A stretch of DNA of 40,629 nt from positions 1-40,629 of the forward strand of contig JADZDA010000309.1 in assembly GCA_020851255.1 (NCBI GenBank), given 5' to 3'. The translations under genes and the position numbers were made by a program. This DNA comes from Burkholderiales bacterium (GTDB lineage Bacteria > Pseudomonadota > Gammaproteobacteria > Burkholderiales > Casimicrobiaceae). The notes under the pieces are model-generated. The model did no database searches, had not been told where the DNA came from, and worked only from the letters and a program-made list of their open reading frames with translations. Within the stretch, counting starts at the first letter, position 1. Every line of letters starts with the position of its first letter. Shown here piece after piece: positions 18,806 through 27,182 of the stretch.

Positions 18806-19711
18806 TCCCGCGCGCTCGATGCGCCGCTCGTAGATCGCGATCACCTGCGCGCCGATCAGCAGCACCGTGGCCGCGATCTCGAACGAGAGCAGCAGGGCGA
18901 TGGTCGTGGCGAAGGACCCGTAGACGATGTTGATCTGCGACAGCGTCGCGAAGTACCAGACCAGCAGGCGCCGGGTGATTTCCCACAGCAGGCCGGCGAC
19001 CACGCCGCCGATGAGCGCGTGCCGGACCCTGAGCCGCCCCGCCGGCATCACGAGGTAGATCGCGGTCAGGAGCAGGATCTCGCCGGCCACGCCGATCAGG
19101 TAGACGAGCCCGATCGACAGCCGCCCGAACGTGCGCAGCTCGCCGAACGCGCGCAGCTCGCTCGCCGCCTGCGCCTGCAGCGCGCCCGAGACCACCGTGA
19201 TGACGATGAGCCCGGCGCCGAGCACGACGATGAACGCGTACGGCAGCAGCGCCGACGACAGCCACGACCGTGCGCGTTCGCGCTGGCGGTGGTGGAAGAT
19301 CACGCCGAACGCGCTCTCGAGGACGCCGAACGCGAGCGAACTGAAGAACAGCAGCGTCGCGAGCATCACCCAGGAGAGCGCCTGCCGGTGCCTGAGGAAC
19401 GTCGCCAGGTCCTCGACGATCGCCTCGCCGTGCGCCGGCACGACGAGGTCGAGGACCTGGACGAGCGACGCGATCAGCGCCTCGGGATCCAGGACATGCG
19501 ACAGCGCCACGACCAGCAGGATCACCAGCGGCACGATCGAGAGCAGCGTGTAGTAGGCGACGGCCCCGGCGAGCAGCAGGCCGTGGTGGCGGCGGAACTC
19601 GGCGAAGACCTCGCGGGTGAAGCGCCACGGATGGCGCGCGATCTGCGCGGCCGGCGAGACGTATCGGCCTAGCCGCGCCCGGACCCGGGGCGGTTGCGCG
19701 GCGTGTTCCAT
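18791..19711 (-). CDS. YihY/BrkB family inner-membrane protein
   Basis: 306 residues with about six membrane helices: LLLAGAVAYYTLLSIVPLVI (family signature), then a second near ALSWVMLATLLFFSSLAF, and further helices through LLLSFEIAATVLLIGAQVIA. Known as BrkB/RbnBN family, formerly annotated as ribonuclease BN; the true role (possibly transport or virulence-related in some species) is not established. Start at ATG 19711 shares its A with the TGA of the upstream nnrU-like gene (TGATG), so the two are probably cotranscribed and translationally coupled. Length fits the family. Confidence 0.88.
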   Translation of the reverse strand: MEHAAQPPRVRARLGRYVSPAAQIARHPWRFTREVFAEFRRHHGLLLAGAVAYYTLLSIVPLVILLVVALSHVLDPEALIASLVQVLDLVVPAHGEAIVEDLATFLRHRQALSWVMLATLLFFSSLAFGVLESAFGVIFHHRQRERARSWLSSALLPYAFIVVLGAGLIVITVVSGALQAQAASELRAFGELRTFGRLSIGLVYLIGVAGEILLLTAIYLVMPAGRLRVRHALIGGVVAGLLWEITRRLLVWYFATLSQINIVYGSFATTIALLLSFEIAATVLLIGAQVIAIYERRIERAGPAPG

Positions 19712-20277
19712 CAGCGCGCGAACGGTCCGATCGCCGCGCCGAAGAGCGGACCGTGCGCCCACGCCAGGACGATCGTCGCCGGCACGCCCAGGCCCACGGC
19801 GATCGCGTCGTGCAGCAGCCTGGGCTCGAACGGCCGCGCGGTGCCGCGCGCGCAGGCCGAGACGAGGTCGACGAGCGCCCAGGCGAGGAACGCACCGAAG
19901 AGGACCACGCTGCGCGCTTCGCCATTGGCCGCGAGGTGCAGGCCGGCCCACAGGATCGTGCCGGCCAGCATCGGATGGCGGACGGTCCGCCGGATGTAAC
20001 CCGAGAGCTTGGACGCGGCGAGCAGGGTCAGGGCCACCGCCATGACGACCGGCGAGAGCGCGGCCGCCCAGGGTCGTGCCGTGGTGAACGCCGGCTCGGG
20101 ACCCGCCCGGGCGTAGCCGGCGACGATGGCGATCAGTCCGGCGAGTGCGACCAGCGAGAAGGCGGCCCGGTAGCCGCGCTCGCCCAGCCGGGCCGCGAGC
20201 GCGGCGCGCCAGGGCGCGACGACCGGGATCAGGTGGACGCCGAGGAACAGGACCAGGCCGGCGACGAGCAGCGACAT
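19711..20277 (-). CDS. NnrU family membrane protein
   Basis: 188 residues, five to six predicted membrane helices (LLVAGLVLFLGVHLIPVV at the start). The family motif around IRRTVRHPMLAGTILWAGLH and LHLAANGE is clear. NnrU proteins were named from denitrification clusters and are related to isoprenylcysteine-methyltransferase-like membrane proteins; no nitrogen-oxide reductase genes are present here, so a denitrification role is not supported by context. Cotranscribed with the BrkB gene downstream (one-base overlap). Confidence 0.85.
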   Translation of the reverse strand: MSLLVAGLVLFLGVHLIPVVAPWRAALAARLGERGYRAAFSLVALAGLIAIVAGYARAGPEPAFTTARPWAAALSPVVMAVALTLLAASKLSGYIRRTVRHPMLAGTILWAGLHLAANGEARSVVLFGAFLAWALVDLVSACARGTARPFEPRLLHDAIAVGLGVPATIVLAWAHGPLFGAAIGPFAR

Positions 20278-20332
20278 GGGAACGGACCGCGTGGTGGCGG
20301 CCCGCTACTCTACTGGAATGCGGCCGCGCGCG

Positions 20333-21808
20333 TCAGCGCGGCGGCGGAACGCACATCGCGACCGCGTCGGGACCGTAGCCTTCGGCGGTCCAGCCCGCCG
20401 CCAGCATCGAGGCGCGGACGGCGGCGGACGTCGTGTAGCGGTGATTGACGTCGCGGCGGCCGTTGAATACGCGCCAAAGAGGCGCGGTGCCGACCGGGCA
20501 GGCGCCGTCCGCCGGATCGGGCAGCGCGACGACGAAGACCTCCGGGGATTCGAGGGTCCAGGCGCCCGCGTGGCGCTCGAGCACCGCGCGGCACTCGTCG
20601 GGCGAGGCGGAATAGAAGTGCGAGTCGATGCCGGCTTGCGCCGAGCCGTAGTAGCGGCACACCGGCGAGCGCCGCTCGCCGGCGCGTGTGCCCGGCGCCT
20701 CGACGGCGAAGCGCTCGCCGGTCCGTGCCCAGCCGGCGAAAGCGCCGGCGTCGAGCGCGGCGATCTCGGCCGCGTCGGCGGTGACGAAGTAGTGGTCGAC
20801 GTCGGCGCGGCGGTACTCGATCGCGTCGCGCGAGCCGCCCCCGGTGCCGGGCGCGACGGCCCGCGCGGAGTCGGGGTCGACGAGCAGCGACGAGACGTCG
20901 ACCGCCTCGAAGTCGGTGCCCCGCAGCGCGGTCAGCGCGTGCAGGTCGTCATCGCTCCAGCGCGGGTCCGGTGCGCCGGACACGTACCAGGACGAGCCGT
21001 TGTCGGCGAGCATCATCCCGTAGACCTTGAGCGCGGTGACGATCGGGCGGACCGATGCGGGGAAGCGGGTCGCGTCGACGCCGGACCTGAGCCGGAACCG
21101 CTGGCCCATCGGCGGGAACTGCGCGCCGGAGAGGCTCGACGCCTCGTGCCGCGCGGGCCAGGTCCATTCGCCGCGGGTCCGCGGCGCGGTGAAGCGCAGC
21201 GCGTGCGCGATCTCGCCCGCGGCGGTCTCCTCGTAACGCACGAGCCCCGGCAGGATCGGCAATCCCGCGGCGTCCGCCGATGTCCATCCGCGCGGTCGCA
21301 GCGCGTGACCGGCGAGGTCGAAGATCGCGCCGGAACCCGCGCGCCAGGACCCGTCGGCGTTCGGGTACGCGGCGTAGAGCTCGTAGAGCCGGCAATCGCC
21401 GGCGTCGACGACGAGCACGTGCCGGTCGCCGGTCGCGTTCGGCCCCCCCTCGATCGGCGCGCCCGCGGGTATCGGGTAGGGGCCGGGATCGCTCTCGTCG
21501 TCGTAGGTGAACGATAGGCGCACGCGCGCGGTTCCCGGCGGCGCGACGACGTAGGGGATGCCGTTGGGCGCGCCGTTCCAGACGGTGCCGAAATCCGGAT
21601 GCAGCGGCCGGGTCGCGCCGATCTCCGCGATCCAGGCGTCGGACTGCGCATGGACCGGGAGCGTATCGACGCGCGTGTTCCACACGCTGTCGGGCGGAAA
21701 GACCTCGCAGCCGCCGATGCGCGGCCCGGCCGCGGCGGCCGCCGCCGCGACGAGCGCGAGACCCGCCGTCGCCGCGCGGGCGGCCCTCAGTCGTCGTCGG
21801 CCTGCCAC
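20333..21808 (-). CDS. Exported protein with unknown N-terminal domain and C-terminal DUF5648
   Basis: About 491 residues from GTG 21808, chosen because it gives a short signal-like N-terminus (basic start, Ala/Leu run) before GPRIGGCEVFPPDSVWNTRVD; the frame is open far upstream but overlaps the 21787-22437 gene. The first 320 residues form one domain with PNGIPYV, FTYDDESDPGPYP and YGMMLADNGSSWY; I have no family name for it. The C-terminal 160 residues match DUF5648: HYFVTADAAEI, GWARTGERF, VCRYYG, SHFYSASPDEC, WRVFNG and HRYTTS. DUF5648 is a beta-rich surface repeat often fused to secreted enzymes or adhesins. Likely secreted; function unknown. Start confidence is low. Confidence 0.7.
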   Translation of the reverse strand: MAGRRRLRAARAATAGLALVAAAAAAAGPRIGGCEVFPPDSVWNTRVDTLPVHAQSDAWIAEIGATRPLHPDFGTVWNGAPNGIPYVVAPPGTARVRLSFTYDDESDPGPYPIPAGAPIEGGPNATGDRHVLVVDAGDCRLYELYAAYPNADGSWRAGSGAIFDLAGHALRPRGWTSADAAGLPILPGLVRYEETAAGEIAHALRFTAPRTRGEWTWPARHEASSLSGAQFPPMGQRFRLRSGVDATRFPASVRPIVTALKVYGMMLADNGSSWYVSGAPDPRWSDDDLHALTALRGTDFEAVDVSSLLVDPDSARAVAPGTGGGSRDAIEYRRADVDHYFVTADAAEIAALDAGAFAGWARTGERFAVEAPGTRAGERRSPVCRYYGSAQAGIDSHFYSASPDECRAVLERHAGAWTLESPEVFVVALPDPADGACPVGTAPLWRVFNGRRDVNHRYTTSAAVRASMLAAGWTAEGYGPDAVAMCVPPPR

Positions 21809-22437
21809 GCGACGCAGAACGGACGCGGGATGCCGTCCAGTCCGGTGGCGAGCCGCACGCGCACGAAGCTCGACAATTCGCCGAAGGTCGCCCGGAGTCC
21901 GCGCGCGCCGTCCGGCTTCGACATGACGTTCCAGCGGGCGCGCCGCGGGATCGGACGCGACCGCACGACCAGGCCCAGCGGCAATTCGTCGAGCTTCGGA
22001 TCGCGGCTCATGTACGCGCCGTGCGGGACGAGGGCGTCGACCTCCAGCGGGTTGCGGTTCCATTCGCGGTTCACCTGCGCCGCGAGTTCGCAGGCGCGGG
22101 CGACGATCGCCTTGGCCCGCATCCGCGGCAGCGGCTCGACGATGCGGGCGGCCGCGAGCGCCATCATCCGGGGCGTGATCTCGAATTCCGCGCCGCCGGC
22201 GTCGGGCCGGACGATCATGCCCTCGGCCATCAGGTCGTCGAACAGCGGACCCGCCTCGACGGTGTCGACGCCGAAATCCTGGCGCAGGACGGTCGGCCGG
22301 ATGCGCGCACGCTCGGGGGGCAGGCCGGCGATCCGCGCGACCACGCGCATCGCGGCGGTCCTCACGCGGATCGGATCCATGCCGAAGTAGCGGCGATCGC
22401 TGACGAGCGTGTGCGGCTTGGGGGCGGTCCTGGGCAT
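21787..22437 (-). CDS. Winged-helix plus degenerate nucleotidyltransferase-like protein
   Basis: 216 residues, no signal. Residues about 45-90 (LRQDFGVDTVEAGPLFDDLMAEGMIV, FEITPRMMAL) look like a winged helix. Residues about 105-170 (ALVPHGAYMSRDPKLDELPLGLVVRSRP) resemble the minimal nucleotidyltransferase motif GSxxRxD..L.DIDL, but the catalytic Gly-Ser is Gly-Ala and the acidic pair is Glu-Leu-Pro, so enzymatic activity is probably lost. This is inference from motif shape. It is upstream of, and overlaps by 22 bases, the DUF5648 gene if the GTG start there is right. An A+T-rich patch (22471-22490) with CATAGT on this strand lies about 35 bases upstream. Confidence 0.55.
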   Translation of the reverse strand: MPRTAPKPHTLVSDRRYFGMDPIRVRTAAMRVVARIAGLPPERARIRPTVLRQDFGVDTVEAGPLFDDLMAEGMIVRPDAGGAEFEITPRMMALAAARIVEPLPRMRAKAIVARACELAAQVNREWNRNPLEVDALVPHGAYMSRDPKLDELPLGLVVRSRPIPRRARWNVMSKPDGARGLRATFGELSSFVRVRLATGLDGIPRPFCVAWQADDD

Positions 22438-22470
22438 CGGGGATTCGCGGGGTTCGGACGGGGTCGGCGG

Positions 22471-22490
22471 ACTATGACATTAGCATAGGA
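22471..22490 (-). promoter_or_regulatory. A+T-rich patch with CATAGT, possible promoter of the 22437 gene
   Basis: On the minus strand the patch reads CTAATGTCATAGTC; the core AATGTCATAGTC recurs at 9637-9648, where CATAGT is a good -10. No convincing -35 lies 17 bases upstream here. On either strand the sequence contains the inverted repeat CTATG/CATAG (22473-22489). The patch is unusual in a region that is otherwise nearly all G+C. The remaining 22438-22690 sequence shows nothing else supported. Confidence 0.35.
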
Positions 22491-22690
22491 CGGCGGCGAG
22501 TGCCGCGCGCCGGCCGCATCGGGCCGGATTCGGCGCGCGGCTGTTGCGTCGATGCCAGCGACCGGACGCGCCGCCCGGTCCTGCGCCGGACACTGCCGGA
22601 CACCGCCGGACCGCGGCCGTGGCACACTCCGCCGTCCGGGGGCGCCGGGCGGGTACGGCGAGCCCCGCGGGCTTCGTGCAGGAGGTAACC

Positions 22691-23671
22691 ATGCTCGACC
22701 GCCTGGGAATGTCCCTCTCGCTCGCCGCCGCGCTGGGGGTCGCCGCCGGCGCCGCGGCCCAGTCGCCTCCGAAGGCGCGCTATTACGACGTCGTCGCCGG
22801 CTCCGGGCCGCACGACGTCGCCGCGGCGCCCGCGCCCGGAGGCCCGGTCTACTACACCGGCCAGCGCCACGGCACGCTCGGCATCCTCGATCCGAAATCG
22901 GGCGTGGTGCTCGAAGTGAAGCTCGGCGCGCGCTCCGCGCCGCACGGGGTCATCGTCGGGCCCGACGGCGCGCCCTGGATCACCGACAGCGGATTGAACG
23001 CGATCGTGCGCGTCGATCCGGTCACGCACGCGGTGAAAACCTGGGAGCTTCCGGCGGAGGCCGCGCGCGCGAACCTCAACACGGCGGCGTTCGATCGCCG
23101 GGGCCGGATCTGGTTCACCGGCCAGTCCGGGTGGTACGGTCGCCTCGACCCGGCCACCGGCGACATGAAGGCCTGGCCCTCGCCGCGCGGGTACGGACCC
23201 TACGGCATCACGACCACGCCCGGCGGGGACATCTGGTACGTCTCCCTCGCCGGCAATCACCTCGCGCGCGTCGACATCGACAGCGGCGCGGCGACCCCGA
23301 TCGACCCGCCGACCACGCGCCAGGGCGCGCGCCGCGTGTGGTCGGACTCGAAGGGCCGGTTGTGGATCTCGTACTGGAACACCGGGCAGGTCGGCGTGTA
23401 CGACCCGGCGACCAATGCCTGGCGCGAATGGAAGCTGCCGGGGGAGCGGCCGCAGGCCTATTCGGTGTGGGTCGACGACCGCGACGGCGTCTGGCTCACC
23501 GAGTGGAGCGCGAACGCGGTCGTGCGCTTCGATCCGGCGACCGAGAAGTTCACGAGCTGGCCGTCGGATCGCGGGCGCGCGAACGTCCGCCAGATGCTCG
23601 GACGCGCGGGCGAGGCCTGGGGCGCCGAATCGGGAACCGACCGCCTGGTCGTCATTCCGGTTCCGCGCTGA
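22691..23671 (+). CDS. Exported Vgb-like (virginiamycin B lyase family) beta-propeller
   Basis: 326 residues. A near-ideal AGGAGGTAACC ribosome site precedes ATG 22691. A signal peptide ends near GAAAQSPP. The mature protein is built of six to seven repeating four-strand blades with GPHDVAAAP, GPDGAPWITDSG, IVRVDP, GRIWFTGQ, GGDIWYVSL, GRLWISYW, DGVWLTEWSANAVVRFDP and others. The family includes streptogramin B lyase, but most chromosomal members are periplasmic propellers of unknown function. I would not call this a resistance gene. Its 3' end overlaps the convergent glf gene by 20 bases. Confidence 0.85.
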   Translation: MLDRLGMSLSLAAALGVAAGAAAQSPPKARYYDVVAGSGPHDVAAAPAPGGPVYYTGQRHGTLGILDPKSGVVLEVKLGARSAPHGVIVGPDGAPWITDSGLNAIVRVDPVTHAVKTWELPAEAARANLNTAAFDRRGRIWFTGQSGWYGRLDPATGDMKAWPSPRGYGPYGITTTPGGDIWYVSLAGNHLARVDIDSGAATPIDPPTTRQGARRVWSDSKGRLWISYWNTGQVGVYDPATNAWREWKLPGERPQAYSVWVDDRDGVWLTEWSANAVVRFDPATEKFTSWPSDRGRANVRQMLGRAGEAWGAESGTDRLVVIPVPR

Positions 23672-24791
23672 GGCCCTCGGGCGGGCGGGCGCCCAGCTTC
23701 GCGATCACGCGCGCGGCGGCGGTCAGCGCGGCGCCGACCGCCTGGTCCATGTTGTAGTAGCGGTATTGCGCCAGCCGCCCGACGAACGTGACGTCGGTTT
23801 CGGCGTCCGCGAGTTCGGCGTAGCGGCGGTAGAGCGCATCGTTCGCGGGTGTCGGGATCGGGTAGTAGGGCTCGCCGGCGGCGCACGGGAATTCGCGCAG
23901 GATCGTCGTGCCCGGATGGACCTGTCCGGTGAAGTGCTTGAACTCGGACACGCGCGTCCAGGGGCGATCGTCTGGATAGTTCACCGTGCCGACCGGCTGG
24001 AGGCGCCCGGTGTCGGGCAGGTGCTCGACGACGAACTCGAGCGAGCGGTACGGCAGCGGTCCGTGGCGCCGTCCGTAGAACTCGTCGATCGGGCCGGTCC
24101 ACACGAGGTGGCGACACTCGATGGCGCCCCGGATCTGCGCCCAGTCGCGCCCGAGCTCGACGCTGACCCGCCGGTGGTCGAGCATGCGCTCGAACAGTTG
24201 CGCGTAACCGCCGGCCGGCTGCGCCTGGTGGCGGTCGGTGAAATAGCGGTCGTCGTCGCCGGTGCGCACCGGAATGCGCCTTGCGACCTGCGGTGCGAGC
24301 TCCGCCAGATCGAGTCCCCATTGCTTGCGGGTGTACCCGCGGAACAGCCGCTCGCACAGGTCGCGTCCTACGCGACCGAGCACGACGTCCTCGCTCGTGC
24401 GTTCCTGGTCGCGCGGCTCGCGGACGCGCTCGAGGTGGGCGGCGACGCCGGCCTCGTCCAGGTCGAGGCCGTAGAGCCGGTTGATCGTCGTGCGATTCAC
24501 CGGCACTGGTACGAGAACGCCGCCCACGTCGGCGAGCACGCGATGCTCGTAGGGCCGCCAGCCGGTGAAACGCGACAGGAACGCGACGATGCGATCCGAG
24601 TTCGTGTGGAACGCGTGCGGTCCGTAGGGGTGGACCCGCACGCCGTGCGCGTCGACGGTGTCCCACGCGTTGCCGCCGATGTGCGTCCGACGCTCGACGA
24701 CATGGACGCGCAGGCCCGCCTCGGCGGCGACGCGCGCGAGCGTCGCGCCGGCGAAGCCGGCGCCGACCACCAGGACGTCGACGCGACTCAT
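23652..24791 (-). CDS. glf: UDP-galactopyranose mutase
   Basis: 379-residue flavoenzyme that interconverts UDP-galactopyranose and UDP-galactofuranose for surface glycans. FAD-binding GAGFAG at 10-15, the ERRTHIGGNAWD segment, YGPHAFHT, GYTRKQWG, the late FKHFTGQ and a final YYNMDQAV are all signature regions; length is normal for bacterial Glf. ATG 24791 overlaps the stop of the DUF707 gene by four bases, so they are translated together. The pair suggests Galf incorporation into a surface polysaccharide. No glycan polymerase or export genes are present in the window. Confidence 0.93.
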   Translation of the reverse strand: MSRVDVLVVGAGFAGATLARVAAEAGLRVHVVERRTHIGGNAWDTVDAHGVRVHPYGPHAFHTNSDRIVAFLSRFTGWRPYEHRVLADVGGVLVPVPVNRTTINRLYGLDLDEAGVAAHLERVREPRDQERTSEDVVLGRVGRDLCERLFRGYTRKQWGLDLAELAPQVARRIPVRTGDDDRYFTDRHQAQPAGGYAQLFERMLDHRRVSVELGRDWAQIRGAIECRHLVWTGPIDEFYGRRHGPLPYRSLEFVVEHLPDTGRLQPVGTVNYPDDRPWTRVSEFKHFTGQVHPGTTILREFPCAAGEPYYPIPTPANDALYRRYAELADAETDVTFVGRLAQYRYYNMDQAVGAALTAAARVIAKLGARPPEGLSAEPE

Positions 24792-25729
24792 CCGGCGCGC
24801 GCTTCCCGTCCGCGCGGCACGCGCGCGGCCAGTGCCCGGAGCGTTTCCGCCGGCAGCCACCGGCGCCACGCGTAGGCCGGATCCCGCCCGGGAACACCGT
24901 CCGCCGGATGCGCGTCGCGCCACGCCGTGACGGCGTCGGTATCGTCGGCCAGCAGGCGCATCAGACGCGATGCGTCGTCCGGGATGCCGGCGTCGAGGAA
25001 GCGCCCGGTGCCGTCGGCGGCGGCGTAGACGCGGACGTCGGTGTGCGGCGAGAGGCCGTAGCGGGTCATGACGGCCGCCCGCTCGACGGCCGCGTCGCGG
25101 GTGCCGCCGGGGAGCCGCGCGTACGCCGGTCCTCCCGCAGGCCTCGTGTGCGTGACGACCGCGTCGTCGACGATCGCGCAGCGGCGCAGGCCCGTGCCCA
25201 GCAGTCGCGGCCAGACGAACGACAATCCCCAGCCGGTGCGGTTCGCGTCGAACGTGGGCAGGCAGCGCTCCAGCGCGTCGACGCGGAAGCACGGTGCCAT
25301 GATCTCGACGAAGTTCGTGTAGCGCGCGCACAGCGAGGGCATGCACAGCGTCGGCGCGTAGTTGACGTGGCTCGACCAGCCGAGCGCGGGCTGCGCCAGG
25401 TCCAGGTCCAGCGAACGGACGCGGTCGAAGAGCCGCTCGATCTGGTCCTGCGTCGTGGCGAGATCGTCGTCGGGCAGCCAGATCCACTCGTAGTCGCGCC
25501 AGCGGCGTTCGCGTTCGAGCAACCGTTTCAAGCCGGGGTACTTGTCGCCGGCGTCGTCGATGCGCGGGTGCGGCCCGTCCCGGAAGCGCTGCGGGTCGGA
25601 CCCGTAATACGAGACGATCAGGTCGAACGTTCGTTCGCCGCCCGGCTCGATCCACCTCTCGTGCAGCGACCGATCGCCCGCGCGCACGACGACGAGGTGA
25701 CGCCGCCTCGTAGGCCCGGGCACCGTCAT
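24788..25729 (-). CDS. DUF707 family protein, likely glycan-related
   Basis: 313 residues from ATG 25729, chosen because it places the conserved HLVVVRAGDRSLHERWI at the N-terminus; a longer start at 25903 would add an Arg-rich unstructured leader and would lie upstream of a possible TACACT -10 (25856-25861). The core has RTFDLIVSYYG, DYEWIWLPDDDL, CFRVDAL and GWGLSFVWPRLLG. The DxD-like LPDDDL and overall pattern fit DUF707, thought to be glycosyltransferase-like. Coupled to glf by an ATGA overlap, so a role in building or transferring a galactofuranose-containing glycan is plausible (inference). Confidence 0.75.
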   Translation of the reverse strand: MTVPGPTRRRHLVVVRAGDRSLHERWIEPGGERTFDLIVSYYGSDPQRFRDGPHPRIDDAGDKYPGLKRLLERERRWRDYEWIWLPDDDLATTQDQIERLFDRVRSLDLDLAQPALGWSSHVNYAPTLCMPSLCARYTNFVEIMAPCFRVDALERCLPTFDANRTGWGLSFVWPRLLGTGLRRCAIVDDAVVTHTRPAGGPAYARLPGGTRDAAVERAAVMTRYGLSPHTDVRVYAAADGTGRFLDAGIPDDASRLMRLLADDTDAVTAWRDAHPADGVPGRDPAYAWRRWLPAETLRALAARVPRGREARAG

Positions 25730-25965
25730 CGTGATGGACGCGCGGTCCCCGGCCGGGATCGGGATTCGGGAGGGCCGGGTCGCGGGTCGCGCATCGTCGT
25801 CTCGGGCGAGCGCGGCGCCGGCCGCCGCCCGGCGCGCGTACCGCGTCCGCCCCCGAGTGTAGCGAACTCGCGCGACACGCTCGTCGAGTGGAACCGAAGT
25901 CACTTTCCTTCCCGTGCCGGCGCCCCCATCATTCCGGCATTGCGAACGGCCGGCGGGAGAGGGTG

Positions 25966-26292
25966 ATGCGAGCGGTGACCGATGCGAGCTTCAAGGAGGA
26001 TGTGCTGGACGAGGCGCTGCCGGTGCTCGTCGATTTCTGGGCGCCGTGGTGCGGCCCCTGCCGCGCGGTGGCGCCGGTGCTCGACGCGCTGGACCAGGAA
26101 CTGGCCGGGCGGCTCAAGATCGTGAAAATGAACGTCGACGACAATCAGGCGGTGCCCGGCGCGCTGGGTGTGCGCAGCATCCCGACGCTCGTCGTGTTCA
26201 AGGACGGGCAGCCGGTGCAGGGCGCGGTCGGCGCGCTGTCGAAGGCGCAGATGCTCGAATTCGTGACGCCGCACCTCGCGCCGGACGCCTGA
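25966..26292 (+). CDS. trxA: Thioredoxin
   Basis: 108 residues, cytoplasmic. Redox motif WCGPC (Cys29, Cys32) in VDFWAPWCGPCRAVAP, conserved NVDDNQAVPGALGVRSIPTL with the cis-proline, and the usual alpha/beta ending. Standard thioredoxin length. ATG 25966 has GGGAGAGG just upstream. It reduces disulfides of target proteins using thioredoxin reductase. It could be the main or a secondary thioredoxin; the window cannot decide. Divergent from the DUF707-glf pair. Confidence 0.92.
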   Translation: MRAVTDASFKEDVLDEALPVLVDFWAPWCGPCRAVAPVLDALDQELAGRLKIVKMNVDDNQAVPGALGVRSIPTLVVFKDGQPVQGAVGALSKAQMLEFVTPHLAPDA

Positions 26293-26334
26293 GCGGCGCG
26301 CATCGTCGCTGCCGCTCCCCGGGCCGCCGGCCGG

Positions 26335-27132
26335 ATGGCACGCGCCGCCGGGATCGTCGTCGGCGAATCCGCCGGCGTGCGCACGCTGCATTTCGGTTCC
26401 CGCTGGATCCAGGGGGCGATGCGCCTGCAGCGGCCGTGGGCGCTGGAGCTCGATTACACGCGCGCGATGCTCGTTCCGCTCGCGCTCGGACCGGCGGCGC
26501 CCTGGCCCGCCCGGATCCTGATCGTGGGCCTGGGCGCGGGATCGTTCGTGCGCTGGTTCTGGCGGCATCGGCCGCTGTCGCGCATGACGGTGGTCGAGAT
26601 CGACGCGCGCGTCGTCGACGTGGCCCGCCTGCATTTCAAGCTGCCAAACGACGAGGGGCGCATCGCGATCCGGATCGGCGACGCGGCCGATGTCGTGCCT
26701 CGCCTCGAGCCCGGCTACGACCTCGTGCTCGTCGACGGCTTCGACGCGCTCGGTCGCGCGGGGCGCCTCGATCATCCGGCGTTCTACGCGGCGTGTCGCG
26801 CGGTCATGGGCGCCGGTCCGGGGGGCGGGGTAGGCCCGGGGCGAGCCGGCACTCGTGTCGATCCCGGGCACTCGCGCGGGTCCGGCGGTCCGTCGTTCCT
26901 CGCGGTGAATCTCCTCGCGCGCACGCGCGGCGTCGCGCCGGCGCTGTCGCGTCTCGCCTCGGCGTTCGGCGACGAGGTGAAGGTGCTCGCGCCCTGCGCG
27001 AGCGGCAACACGGTCGCGATCGCCGGTCGCGGCGCCGACTGGGGCTCGGCGCCGGGGCGCGCCGCCGCGGCCGACGCACTCAAACGGGAGACCGGCCTCG
27101 ACCTCAGGTCGGCGGTCGCCTCGCTCGCGTAA
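26335..27132 (+). CDS. Spermidine-synthase-like methyltransferase-fold protein
   Basis: 265 residues. A short N-terminal beta region is followed by a Rossmann methyltransferase-like fold: ILIVGLGAGSFVRWF, MTVVEIDARVVDVAR, IGDAADVV and YDLVLVDGFDA. The order fits the spermidine/spermine synthase superfamily (aminopropyl transfer), though the catalytic segment is VDGFD rather than VDSTDP, so substrate may differ. An unusual Gly/Arg-rich insert of about 25 residues (about 160-185) splits what is normally APGG-x-AVNLL. Starts 42 bases after trxA in the same direction and may be cotranscribed. Confidence 0.7.
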   Translation: MARAAGIVVGESAGVRTLHFGSRWIQGAMRLQRPWALELDYTRAMLVPLALGPAAPWPARILIVGLGAGSFVRWFWRHRPLSRMTVVEIDARVVDVARLHFKLPNDEGRIAIRIGDAADVVPRLEPGYDLVLVDGFDALGRAGRLDHPAFYAACRAVMGAGPGGGVGPGRAGTRVDPGHSRGSGGPSFLAVNLLARTRGVAPALSRLASAFGDEVKVLAPCASGNTVAIAGRGADWGSAPGRAAAADALKRETGLDLRSAVASLA

Positions 27133-27182
27133 CATCGAGGCCGCGCGCCCCGCGCAGTCCGGGGCGTTCAAGGCTCCCGACC

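Noticed and set aside
19711-20277. NnrU as evidence of denitrification
   Set aside because: No nitrate, nitrite or nitric-oxide reductase genes are nearby; the family is wider than denitrifiers.
22691-23671. Vgb-like protein as an antibiotic-resistance gene
   Set aside because: Signal peptide and chromosomal context fit the broad exported beta-propeller family; nothing shows streptogramin lyase activity.
25730-25903. Longer N-terminus for the DUF707 protein
   Set aside because: The extra 58 residues are Arg/Ala-rich without conservation-like features, and a possible -10 lies within them; ATG 25729 fits the family start better.
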